Positions 1 through 13,000 of a stretch of DNA of 64,000 nt are shown here, piece by piece. A program made the position numbers and the translations under genes. The notes under the pieces are model-generated. The model did no database searches. It worked only from the letters and a program-made list of their open reading frames with translations, and was not told the DNA's origin. Positions within the stretch are counted from its first letter, which is position 1. The number at the start of each line of letters is the position of its first letter. Origin of the DNA: Protonemura montana (lineage: Eukaryota; Arthropoda; Insecta; Plecoptera; Nemouridae); assembly GCA_947568835.1 (NCBI GenBank), contig OX387606.1, positions 8,370,001-8,434,000 of the forward strand, given 5' to 3'.

Positions 1-789
1 GACGTTTGCGTGATTTCATTTACTTAGCTAGATTCAGGAAGATGGCCGTTAAGCTGTGTACTATCTGTGTATGCGAATGTTAGCTGCTTCCTGCAATCGC
101 GATTAGCCACTCGCGGTAATTGCGTCTGGATGGGGGATGATTTCCGCTGATTACACGTTTAATGTGTCTGGGTGTATAGTTTTTAACTATACACATAACG
201 AGCGACTCTAATGGATTTAATGGCGCCTTTTTCAGTGTACCATTTTGTTCACATCGAAGCAGAATCCAGATGATTTACGTCAAAGGAAAACATCTGATTC
301 GGTTTTGCGTTTCCAGAAATTCATGGTCATGCCATTCATCTTCCCGTAACAATAGATTCGAGAAAATAAACTTTTACTCGGGCTTCGTGACGAATAGCCC
401 CCAAGACCAAAGCAATGCTTCACTCAAGGTCACAGCTTGGTCAAAATTGCTCAAATAAGAAAATAAGTTAGGCTTAGACCAAGTTTCATCTCTTTGGGCG
501 ATTGCTTTTGATTAGTTGCCTAGATTTAGTCTCTCTTATACGATTTCGTTTGTAAAAATGTGGTGTGGAATGAAAAGAAAAAAACCCATTTAACCTACAA
601 TAAAATAGGCGTACTTGAACGTAAATTTTTCTACATGACTGCAATTCTTCCATAAATTAAACATACCACCTCACCTGGTAATTTTCCCCCTTCGCTTCAA
701 CCTCCCAAGCCTCTAAAGCTTAACCTCCGCAATACCTTGAGCGTTTACCGACGCTCAAACTGACCACACCGACGCTTCCTCCATTCCAG
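1..789 (+). other. trio intron (upstream end)
   Basis: AT-rich DNA ending in a pyrimidine-rich acceptor at 771-789. No exon with matched phase was found, so this is the tail of the intron that separates the GEF1 half of trio from its SH3 exon. Confidence 0.7.
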
Positions 790-1069
790 ACGGCGCCCGC
801 CGTCGAGATGACCTGGGTGATCGCCGAACACGTCGCGACGCCTGGCTCGCAGGAGCTGACTGTGCACAAGGGCCAGCAAGTCGAGGTACTGGAGGTTACC
901 ACTTCAACACCCGACATGTGCTTGGTTCGCATGAGGACATCGGGCTCCTCGGTGGACACCCCTCCCGAGGGCCTGGTGCCCCTCGCGGTCCTCAAGCAGC
1001 CGCCGAAGACGTCGCCGTCGCGGCGCTCAGCGGGCGTAGCTGCGACCGCCTCCGTCGACCATGACTCTG
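790..1069 (+). CDS. trio: trio exon: first SH3 domain
   Basis: Acceptor CATTCCAG|ACG and donor CTCTG|gtgagt; starts in phase 0, ends with one base of the next codon. Encodes a complete SH3: opening WVIAEH, then [15 protein letters not shown], closing EGLVPLAVL. It is followed by a Ser/Arg/Lys-rich stretch (KTSPSRRS). This matches the SH3 after GEF1 in Trio and Kalirin. The ATG at 808 is an internal codon, not a start. Confidence 0.9.
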
Positions 1070-4000
1070 GTGAGTGGAGCAAATAGAGGATGTGACGTGC
1101 GTGGATGAATCACAACGTTTTCAGAAATCGAGGCTTTTGTGTAGTTACGTGTACACTGCTCTGTTTCACGTGAAATTACATTGTAACGTGGTTCCATTGC
1201 TACCAGTTCGATGATCTTTGGAGAACAAATTAGTTCCATTTTCCTCTGCTCGCCTGATAGGTCGATTGATCTAAAATGCATATGGTAAATTCACTATTCA
1301 CAATATTGCGAATTGTCCATCAATAATCGCCCAATAATTAGCGGAGCGAGCATCGAACCCAGGCCTGCCTAACGTCCCTGTCCGATGATTTTAGCGAACA
1401 TAAACATCATTGCATTTCTATGGACACGGAAGCTCAGGCGCGCACAGCTTTGATGTTTTCCCTGCGTGCGCGTTACGGGCTGCGTACCTCTTGGTTCTAA
1501 CACATCGTCAAAATGTGCCGTTACCTTGCGGCATGTGGGGTATTTTGCTTCTCAGGACTCATGTCCGTACCAAAAATTATACTTGACATAATTCGTTATT
1601 AGATTTGACACGTGTCGTGTGCATAGCCCAAAATGTGCACATTCAAACGCATGTCGATACAAAAATTACTGTTTTCCCTTTAGATTTCTAGCCAGCAAAC
1701 GAAGAAAAACTTCACATTGGCAAAAAATAGCTATTATTTTCATGCGTCTATTCACTTCGAATAACCATTGTGCTAAAATTGTCCTTCTTTTGTTTCGTGT
1801 GTCTCCTTTGTTGCTTTTGCCTTCCTAGCCCTGTTCGGTTATCTATGCGCGGCCCTCCAATCAGCAACCTTACAGCCTTACATTATCTTTTCAAAGAGAA
1901 GCTCGTAACTTGTACGTAACTAAATCTTGACCTGTGATTTCTTGACTTCAGATCCCTTGTCAAGACTTTCCTTTATTTCCACTGTCCCCATCTTGTCTTA
2001 CAATCTCCATCTCGCCTTGCAAACACAATCACTTTGTCCTCCTATATGTTGCAGCCGTGTTTGCATGTGACTTACGCAAGTTGCATAGATGCTACAGATA
2101 TTTCCAACATATTTCAATTTCACTTTTGTGACCTCTTTTTTTTCCCCACGCTCAGTTTTTACAGCAATTTCTATAAAAAGAAATTGTTTTTCTTTGACAG
2201 TGCCCAATACACTTGTTTTGTTCACGTCGCATGGCTTGTCCCATTAGAAGAGTTGTTCTACCAAAGCCAAATTTTTCTAACTAAACAAGAATCGATTCGG
2301 AATTCTGCCATCGCGTTTCCTTCAAGACACGTCTCTATCAAAGGGAGCGTACACGGCGGAGCGTGCCAATATAATTCGCGATCATTTAGGTCGCTGCCGG
2401 CGCCGGGGGGCTAACAAGACGTCTAGAAATTTCGATAAATTATCAGCTGCAACAGCCCGATATGTTATATCGTTACCCCACCCCAACCCTGCCCACCTGC
2501 CAAGCCGTGGCCCGTCAACGCCGTTGATGCAATGTTATGCTTCAGCCTTCAACTAATAATCATTACACGTACACTTGAGAAAACACTGGAGATTTTAATG
2601 AAATATGGAAGCACGCTCCCTCTAGTTAGTTAAGTAACACATAATATTATACACCTTCAGTGATTGATTGGTCTTTAAACCATCTCCTCTTGTAATTTCC
2701 TTGTTCTCCTCTCATCTCCTTCGTTATACTAACTCGAGCAATCCTTCACATATTAATTTGATAGAACACGAGGTCACGGCGTCACATGTAACGTAACAAC
2801 AAACTAATGTCGTTCACTGGGTGCAACTAACTGAATTCTACGTCTATGGATAGACATCTAATTCCAGATTGCTCCATTCACGCACCTGCACGCAACAATG
2901 CGTCCATGTGCGTGAATGTGCGTCGTACTGTTGCGTGCGTGGGCTCTTAAGACGCACGAGGCGTCGCATCGCGGCGTCGTGAGAGTCGCGCAGAAATCAG
3001 GATATTATTATTATGAGAGAGTGCCGATTTAATTTTAGCCTATCGCCGTCTTGAATCGGCGGGCGACATCGCGGATTGCGGCCCGTTTGGCCTGACCCGG
3101 CTCTCGCGCGAGGAGCTCTCAAGGAGCGGCTCTTTATAAATAGGAAACGATCTTGGGTTCGAAAATTGCTTCAAGAAGACGCTCGCCGATGAAATTATAC
3201 GCATTACGCGGTGTCTCCAAACGGTCTTACGTGTTAGTGGGTGAAATCTGGAGCAGGCCGTTTTCAAATTTCGGCGACGGCGGATGTTGTGTCCCAAAAT
3301 ATATAAAATGGCATTTTTATCGCATTTTCACGGATGATATTATAAGCGTCACTAGCGTCACAACCTTGCACCGTCGTAACTTATTAGCATTTCGGAATTG
3401 GCGCAATTTGAAAACATCGCATCAACGAAAGCCTCTGTAGAACTTTTGAAGGTTATTTTATAATTCCAACTCTTTTCATGTGGATTTGAACTATTTAATG
3501 ACCAGCCACACTACCTTGTAGACCGGGGCTGTATTCCCTGCAGTGTACCTCTAGGGTAACTAGTACACTTCTAAGAGAAAATAATCCTAAAACGAAGTGA
3601 ACTCGTCGAACCCCCGCCAGGATGCAGCACCCTCCACAAGGTGTCGCGGGCTGTGCCAATGTCATACGTCTTGCCAGGAGAGCGTCGTTGGTGTTAGCGG
3701 TGGCGATGGGGTTTTTCTCTGCCGGGGGTACCGGGGGCGGGGACGCCACCGGGAGGCGGCGGTAGATAAGAGAGCAGGACGCTTCGACGGAGGCAGCGGC
3801 GGCGGCGGCAGCTGAGGCAGAGAAGAGATCGACGTGCGCTCTGCACAGCGGCACAAGGCTATCGATCCTGTGCGGGCTCTGCCGACGCCGACGCCGCGAC
3901 GCATGCATAGCGCCGGTTACCGCCGCGCGGCCAGGGCGAAGATGCACAGGGTTAGGTTAGGGGGTACTTTTTGGAGATTGGTCTGCTTTAGCAGCGCGAA

Positions 4001-7000
4001 TTCGGTATGCCCTTGTACCCCCTCGCTAGCAACCGGCTTCGCATGGGAGGGCCGGGTTCGACGCTCAGTAGATGGCGGGGAGTCGGATTTTAAAGCCGGC
4101 GTCGACGCTGCTACGGTTGGGATACGGTTAGGGAGGTGGTGGCGTCGTTTTTCGCCGGTTTGTTTGTTTCATTTGACAGATGTCGTCGTGTTTGTGTGCA
4201 AGATTAGCGTCATTTTATCTTGAAATCTCCTCAAAGAGAAGTGTAAGTGGACTTACAAATAGATTTACTCTTTTCCATTGTTATACATTATGGATATTCT
4301 TTGTCCGTAAATGTTTGTACTTCACCACCTTTATTGAGATAATCCGATCGCTACGTCTAATCATATTCAGTGCGCTTATACATGTTTGTAATTCAACGGG
4401 CTCAGAACGGGTGGGCCCAGATGACAGCTGACTTTTATCGTAAAGCCTGTGGCAAAATATTTTTATCGTCAATATCGAATGTTTCGTGGCCGGAGATCAA
4501 TCGTGCGGAGACCTCCCATGTGAATTTTAGCCGGTGATTTCCCACAAGGCGACTTTGTGTCCTATAATTTGATGAACTCCCGTCGCGGCGTCTACGTCGC
4601 CCGGCCTTCTCGCCGTCGCACACGGGCGTCGTCGATGACCTGACCGACGACGGAACCGCGTGTGGACGCGTGCTTCATTAATTAGGTTCGCACGATTACT
4701 CGCACAGTACGGGGTGCGTGCGGCTGTGCGTGCATGTCGCTCGTAACGAGATGCTTTATGACCGGAGACGCATTACATTTTTACTTGCTCATACTTTTAT
4801 GAAGATTGTTTGCGACGGAATTGTTTGGCAAGCTGTTGAAAGGTTGATCCGAAATAACTTTTTTTATGAAAGTGTGTATGACCGGTCATAACATGCTCGT
4901 CATATTTTATTTCAAACAAGCATAGAAAGAAAAAAATTCTCGTTCGTGTGTTTCATTATTTATCAAACGTCAAAATTTTGAATACCCGGCGTGACATGAC
5001 ATTGATTTATAATGTTTTTCTTCTTCGCATGTCATTAACCGGGTTAGTTTTGTAACAGCTGGTTAACAATTTAGCAGTCCGTTAAGGTTATTTTTAAATC
5101 GTGGTCGACGCAATCACATTTGCGGAATCGGCTCACCGCGAGCCAACAGTCGAAATTGAAATTGAAATTGAAATTGAAATCGCAATTGTTTCGTCGTAAG
5201 CGACGTTGGTAACGCACAACGTAGCAAAGTGTTTGATTTCAAGTTTCTGCTTAAAAATTTCTTGCGACTTTAATGTGCGTTCATGGCGACGCCCGTTCGA
5301 GGACACCACTCGTGAATAAATCTGCAATACTGCGTCTTTTAACCGCATTTCTTATTTATAGATCACTTATTGCGCACACTCATACGAATACGTAATTAGG
5401 TTTTCTTGGACATCCATGTACTATGCGAGTAGATGCGGAACTGAGAGGCAGTGTGCACGTCACACATTATTCCAGCTAATATCAATGCTTTGATTGTCAT
5501 CCAGAACTTTGACGTACTTATAAGACACGTTGCTCGATGACGTTTTCCTGTCACTGTCTCTTCCTGCAGTTTGCCAACAGAAAGGCTTTGCCTTTCTGTA
5601 ATTCTGTAATTCTGTAAAAATAATATCCCAAAAATCGTGTCAACTTTGTCGAAGTTGCCATCTTCTAAATAAAATAGAAGACTTTAATTAAATTTTGATG
5701 TGCTTTCATTAGATCCATTATGAAGCATCATAACTTCTCACGGAAAATGGCAAGATAAAGCTTGATCAAAAGTGTACTTGAACTTTACCAATCAATGTCA
5801 AATAACATCAACGTCAATCTTTCACAGCAAAACAATGTGATGTACCTTAACAAAATGTTTTGGACCAATAGTATTAAATATCGACCTCAACACGTCTGCT
5901 TCTCATCTCGCCTCAGCCTCTCTTCTTCCTCCATCAAGTATTCTCGGTTGTAAATGCGAACAAGGCCGATTAAAGTCGCATGCAGAACCGAACGGGGTTC
6001 GATCTCACAGACCCTTCACTAGTTGATGGGTGCTGTAGTAATGGTACACCACTCGTGACATAATTAATGCGTCCGTCGCTTAGCGTCTGATCGCGTCGTA
6101 TCGATGCGGTTAGGGATGGAGATTAGGACTTGCTATCAATATGCTGCTGACACAATTTACATATTTGCGTCTTAATGAGGAAGAGGTGATAAAGTGGAGT
6201 GACCACTACGTAACAGTTTGAGCATTGCAATATTTTAAAGTGGAGAAATGATATTGTTTGAATGTGGCAATTTCTGTGAATTTGTCGTAAGAAAGCTCAC
6301 ACACATAATTTTCTATTTTTATTCGTGTTTCCTCTTTTTAGCAGTGACAATGAGTGAGTTAAAGCGTTGCCGGCGTGATCTCATCCACTGAGTCGCTAGT
6401 TGACAACACGAGAATGCAATTTTTTTTCGAAATATTTAATATTTCGACAGTAAATCGACTATAAGTGCTGTGCAGCGTTATTTAGGTGTATAAACCGTGG
6501 ATCTCTATTTCCTAAAGCGAGAGTAACCCAGTGCACGATATTTTTGTTCAACGAACTGCTTTCGGCTGAAGGCCGATTTCACCGTCATCAGGCTAAACTT
6601 GGTGTAAGCTTGGTTTAGGTTCAAGATTTTATTTTCTCCAAATCAAATATGTTTTGCAAAGGTCGGTAAATATTTTTTAGGAAAATGTTCAATTCAAAAA
6701 GTTGTGTTCTGTGATATAGAAACGAAGAGTAAGTACGTTGCGGTTCTGTCTGACACTAATTTCTTTGCTCTATTGATCTAGGTTGAAATTTTAAACGGAG
6801 ATTAATACGAAGAGGAAATATTGACAGCTACAAAATGAATTTTGTTTGATGTGACAGAACAGTGCCGTCTTGAATACAAATCACCTTTGAAAGTAAATTT
6901 CCATTTTTTTTTCAAGTATCTGTCAGATTATCCGAAAGCAAGAGTAAAAATTCAGCTTAAGTGTTCGATGAAGATGTGCCGCCTACTCGTGGGGTTGTAG

Positions 7001-10000
7001 ATCAGAAAGGACGCGGCCCCACGGTGTAATTTACGGGTGTTAATTGGGCGACTAACGAGCCCGGGTGACACCGCTTCGAGTCCCGCCACAATGTGTCATG
7101 TTTAATTGGATAATTATGTAGCCGGGGTCCCGCCACTCGATCTGATCGGCAAGGCGAAACCAGGGTAACCCTGTGCTGTGCTGCGCGTTCACATTCGATT
7201 AAAACCATTAAAAACGCTGCAAGTAAGATGGATGTGTGCCATGTCATTATTTCTTTTAGTCGCGGCGCCCTATAAAGTGAATTACCATCGCATCTAGTAA
7301 TTTATCTATCAAAATTCGCTATAATTCCTGTTAACCTACTTTTTTTTCTTAAATAAGTGTGTGGTGCATTTAAAATGCTATCACGAGCTTGCGACCAATG
7401 CTAACATTTATTTTCCTTGATATAAAGTGTCTTAACTCTATTTTTATGATGGTATTTTCCATGCTTTACAGCCGACAAGAGTTCTGGGAAAGACATTTCA
7501 ATCACCGATATTACAAATTGCAGAGCGCTTCGTCACATAGTTCTTAGTTTCAGGCCCAAAATTTGAGCAGTTAATTCTCATCAGTAAACTATCAACGCCA
7601 ATTTAATTGTTTGCCAAATTGCCGATACCTGTAGGTACTCCTTTGCGAAAACAAGCCTGCGGTTCCCGCTGTGGTTTCCACTTACAATTTCGATCTCCGA
7701 CGGGGCAAACTTAATTAGCCCAATCAATAAGCGGCCGCCTCACTGGCAAGACTTTGATCCTCGCTAATTGACTTGGTTGCCAATCAATTGCTGAAATTTG
7801 TGGACGACACTTGCGAGGCGCCCGACGCTTTGACAGCTACGTCGTCGGCGCTGGACGCCGCGGCGCCACCTTTCGCCGCCCGGCCCGTCGATGATTAGGT
7901 ACCTGTAAGCACTTGATCGACCGTAAATAGGCCAGCTAGTTTGACAGGCAATCAGCCCGCCATTATTCGCCGGCACAAGGCACAACACCTTTTGATTGCA
8001 GCATGATGTACATGTTTACAATCAGTGGTTCGCCGGCGTCGTGGATGCTGTGCAGGTTTCGAAAGACATTTAATCGAACGTTTCACATCACGGCGTTTTC
8101 AATTATGATTCGGGAATGTTGAGGTTGCCTGGCACCTTGAAAGCGAACGAATTTCTATTTCGGACTCGTGGGGAACTCGCTAAAGTGAGTGTTAGAAGTT
8201 CAATCGTAGTTGTCTTAGCCGGTCGGAATTTTGGCAGAGGATGCTTCAAAGCTATTTCGAGGATGTTCTATCTAGACGCTACTCTTCCGTATTTCCATTG
8301 GGGGGCATCCTAGTGGAATCAATAATATTGTGCTTAAACCAAAGCGTTAAACTGCGCCGTTAAACGGAATGCGAGTTGGTCGTTTCCGCGTTTGCCAAGT
8401 TATTGAAAACTCCTTATCGCGTATTGGCAAAGACGTGACCTGATCTGCTGCACCACATTTCCCAAATGTACTGGCCTACCCTATGCTACCCATGATAACA
8501 GCATGATTAGAACTGCGCGCAATCAATTGCCTTATCAACCAGGAAGTGCATTATATCGCGACGACACGTAGGTGTGACATGACATGATAGGCATTGTACA
8601 TTTTTTTTGCCTTCGTCTTCATGCCATCTTTGGTCATCTTGTACGGTCGTGATATTGTATTTTTCCCATCTCTCAAATCCCATGTGACGGCTGCAGGTGA
8701 TTGTGTTTTCGATCAAAGTTTTGCCTAAATTGGGTCAGGAGTGGACGCGTTGAGTCAGATGTATTGCGTCATCGCGCTGGCGACGGCGATGCTGGATGAT
8801 GGACCACGACAAGGTTGGTGGAGAGGTCGAACTAGCCCTGTCTGTCTCTTTTCTTCTCGTGACGACATCGGCAGTTCAGACTCTGTGTGCTATGCATCCC
8901 TCTCCGTCATGTCCCGCTCAGATCAGACGCTCTAACCTCTTTCCCAAAGTGAAACAAAAACATCTGTCCGGCCGCAGACTTTTATGTGTGTATATAGAGA
9001 AGGTTGAGAAATAAAAGTGTTCTCCCTCCGCTTGGGAATTCCGTGCCCCAGACTCTTTGGAGTTTAACCGACAACTGGTGCTTGATGGTCGTGCAGTTCA
9101 GATGCTAAATTATAATTTATTTGCGTATCGTTTGATCCCTAGACGATAGAAGCCAATCGATATATGATCTTATGTCGTCCTTCTATTTCACCTAGAAGCA
9201 TGCGACAAGTTGATGCTTCTCTGTGGCATATTGTGCATATCCCTGCCTTTGATCTCGGCCGTACAGCATACGGTACGGAGACCTCGATTCGACGCTTTGA
9301 GCAATCGACATGTGGACACCCTAATTTACAGCGTCGGCGTCGTTGTCTCCTTGCCTATAGGTATGACCTGGGCAGAGAAGCTGGTTAAGACCAAAACAAT
9401 TTTACACGGTCGACGCCCGTCACGGAGTTCCCAATAGTATTGAGTTCTTGCATTAATTTTGAGACTTGCATGCAAATGTTCGAGCTATTGTTGGTTTAAA
9501 ACAAAACTTGAAATGTGTGTCGAACCTCCATAATAGGTGAACGTGATCTGAGTCAGGCAGGCCTAATCTACCTACAAACATATGATGTTATATCATGAAA
9601 AAATAACTTCGACTTATCGCATGTGTTTGAAGAATTAGTCATGAATTCGAAAAAACAGTACATATTTCTTGTATTTCCTGATCAATCTGAGTCGATTGCT
9701 ATTTTTGTCACAAAAATGCGAATTCTCGTCCTCGATCAAAACATTTACATCTAACTTCGTGTCTTCCTGGACGCGCATAACTGTGTCTTCTGGCATTAAA
9801 GCGTGCTTATATTAACCTCTTCGCACCCGCTTGAAAACGCCCGAGTGTGGGAGGACTCATATCCCTTCAACACTGCAGCCAAGCTATTTCGAGATATTAG
9901 ATCGTTGTAAAAGAATGATCAAATCGAAATACATATCTCCCGCCCACGAGTTCGCGCGTAAAGGAAGATTACATAAACATGTGTCACTTCTGTCCCGGGA

Positions 10001-13000
10001 ATCGCGAGGACGTTGTTGGAAAGGCGTCGCGCGTCGGGACGCTTCCGACGCCGTCGCCGTCGTGTTGTCCTCTTCGCGTTCAGTCTGTCGCGAGATCGCG
10101 TCCCGCTCTGACGTCTAACCGCCTGAAAATCCATCCAGCGTCGGAAACGCCGTCTTGCGAATTATTTCCTCGTCTGCTGTTTTGTTATATTAACAATGTG
10201 ACTGTTTGCTCAGTCGCTAGTAAAGACGAATCGGGAGTTAGAATTGCTGAGTAGCGCGTTCACTAACAGAGCACACTTGATATGTGACTCTTATGCAGGA
10301 AGACAGCCGCGATTAGTGACTACGTTTCATATCCTGCGAGTGTGATGTGGCCGCGACTCTAAAGAGATCGTCTTGTCGGTTTCTTGAGACCGGGAGGTGC
10401 GTGCGATACGCGAATCAGTTCGTCGGCGTACACGGCCCGGAGTAGACCCGTCGACCTCGGTACTCGGTACTCGGTACTCGGACTGGCCGGCTTGACGCCA
10501 ACACGATGTACCAGCGGACAAACGGTCGGTGACAAAAGTGACAGTTGTGGTTTCCGTTAACGCAAATAATCGTTTGTAAACAGTGCGTTCGTGTACAGTG
10601 TGCTCGGGCAAGGCGTTCGCTGCGATCTCCCATGTTGGCGTTGCATAAGGAAAAGTCCCCGTGCGTAATGAGTGTCTCTGGTGCGTCCATGCAAGAGACG
10701 CCCGAGAATGTCGCGACTACGCCGACGACTCGGCGTCGCATGACCCTTGACAACATTCGCTTGGCGTACGATCGCGTGCAAAAGTACCTTACGGTTACAG
10801 GTAGGCAGGCGCTTGGCTGCCCCCCCCCCCCCCCCCCGTACGTTATCTCGACGTCTGCGAGAAACATACCTGCTTGATTTTGCCGATTTATAATTGAACT
10901 AAGTGGAAACAGTCACCTGGTATTTTTAATAATGGGGTTATCACAAATTCAAGCTTGCTTATTTACGCCAATTGGTTTTTGCTGTCTATGACTCTCTTAT
11001 TGCTGACTGGCCATCTAATGCGTTTCTTGACCGCACAAACGGTGTCCCCCTGGCGCCATTGTAATGGTTTTTATGAAAGTGGCCCTTGGTATTGGTATTT
11101 AGGACAGAAATTAAAAAGCTAATTATCATTGTTTTATGCTCCATCATCTCGACGCCCGTTCCGAAATTGGTGCGAGTTAAATGCGTATTATTTTCAAATA
11201 GCTTCTTGACAATGAGACAATTAGTATTAGCAGCTCGCATGTGACTCAGCTGCGGCTGTTGTGGACGAGCAGCGATGAGCCATAATTGGGTGTGAGAACA
11301 TCGCGTATACTTTGAGGCCGCTAGTGGCTAGATCTCTGCATGCCTCTCGATTGACAGCCCACAGATTGGACAATGCTTACCATAACTCAAACTCTGATGG
11401 CGGTTTCAATTTGAAATGTCTTTCCGTGTGCGAAGATATTTTGAACTCTTGTCGCTGTTAACTGGGCGATCTTTCAAGGCGGAAAATTCAGAAATGTGTA
11501 TGGGAAAAATAAGTTGACACGAAAGTTTTCTTTGAGAGTTTTCTTTGAGAGTTTTTTTATCCTTAAGAAAGTTTGCGTTTGTGTCGTGTAAGGGCTTGCG
11601 ACACGTGCCCTTTGTTCGCGTTTCGAAACGCGGTACAAGGCGATTCTTTTTCTCTCTTCACTGTTGTTTTGTCGCACGCGATGCAAATTGTTTCCTTCCG
11701 ATGCCGATTTTTGAACAATACCATCGCAAAAATTGACTGATATAATATTCTACGCGATTAATTGCTTGCCGTCTGGTATTGGTCGATTGATATTAATTAT
11801 CTTTACTTCTTCTGTTTTCTTCCGATCTCGCGACCTTTTCATTTTATCGACAAGTCATAACTTTAATTACAGCTACCACTCACGATAAACGCTAATCGGC
11901 AATCAAAACCTGGATTGCGCACGGGGTTATGGTTTGTCGGATGTGATGTTAATTAATCCAGAGATAGCAAGTAATGCTCTGAAGACATTAAGGCCGATGC
12001 CAGTAAATTGACTGTCTAGATAAATAGGTTCGAGCTCCATCTTGACCATATCGAGTCAAATTGATTTGCTCCGATGCTAGTGCAATTAACTGGATTTGCA
12101 TCGTGAGCCACCGTAATGTCTTGTTAGATGACCTCAAATCTGCATCATTTTTAACCAAATAACTACATCATCTGCGATGTGTGTATGATGCAAGTACAAG
12201 TTTGTTAACATTTAACAGCATGCGTCCATTTCAACATCTGCCATCTTCTTATACTGTAGCACACACTAAACCATTCATAATCCGATACGCCTTTCGCAGG
12301 AGGAATCTACTCGACTCAAAAAACGATATTCCCTATGTATGTGTGCTAAATTCCCTGCCAAACGGACGCCAAAACGTCCTAACGCAAATATCGCGATACG
12401 AAAACGACAATTTCTTCCGCCGATCATTGCTGGAATTGGGAACTTTCACACCTCTCGAGGCGATACATTATCTCCAAGCCAATGTCTTAACTCTATAGTC
12501 ATAACCTTCTACTCAATGCCGGATCGAGAGCTGATGGACTACCATGGTGGCACAATGACGACCAAGTCGATGATTCTAACAGTCTGGTGGTATTGTTTTG
12601 TTACAGAACCGGGCACCAGTGATGGCAGTGGTGGTGGCGCCGTGACCACCAACTCACCTGTCAACAAGAGGAGAGGCTTTAGTGGGTGAGTGTCGATCAA
12701 TCTGTTTACCAACACCTGCACTGCTAGCAACGACATGTCACTTATGCTACCACTGCGCTAACAGGATTACGTCAGTTAACTGATACATGAGGCTCATCCA
12801 GTCCGCTGTATTTCTACTACTGATTTAATTCCAAGTAATTGTCTGACACATGACGGATGATTTGGTCGAGTTAAAACCCTGATTAGCGGATAATCACTGG
12901 ACTCAAGTTCACGATCAATGTGCTGTAACAATCTTATTCAAATTGCAATCAGCTTCAACTTATGATGGTACCTAGCTTCGCTATATTTTTGGCACTCTAT

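Larger units (their letters stand above)
1070..12606 (+). other. long first trio intron of the window
   Basis: An 11.5-kb intron if the SH3 exon splices directly to 12607. Most of it is AT-rich with no recognisable coding content. CpG-dense patches occur at about 3640-4180, 7800-7880 and 9980-10150. The last lies just upstream of the candidate internal promoter at 10417. Confidence 0.7.

Noticed and set aside
720-1082. 120-codon minus-strand frame over the SH3 exon
   Set aside because: Shadow of the GC-rich trio exon on the other strand.
1331-1400. B-box-like GGGTTCGATGCTCG on the minus strand, possible tRNA-SINE
   Set aside because: No A box at the right distance and no second copy seen in the window.
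3495-3947. 150-codon minus-strand frame rich in Ala, Arg and Pro
   Set aside because: Composition follows the GC-rich island; overlapping frames on both strands are equally long, and no start, splice or family signal supports it.
3950-3962. GTTAGGTTAGG, resembling the arthropod telomere repeat
   Set aside because: Only two units, a chance level of match.
8116-8313. Possible second alternative first exon of trio (ATG at 8116, gtgagt-like donor)
   Set aside because: The donor follows AAA and leaves phase 0, which cannot join the phase-1 exon at 12607.
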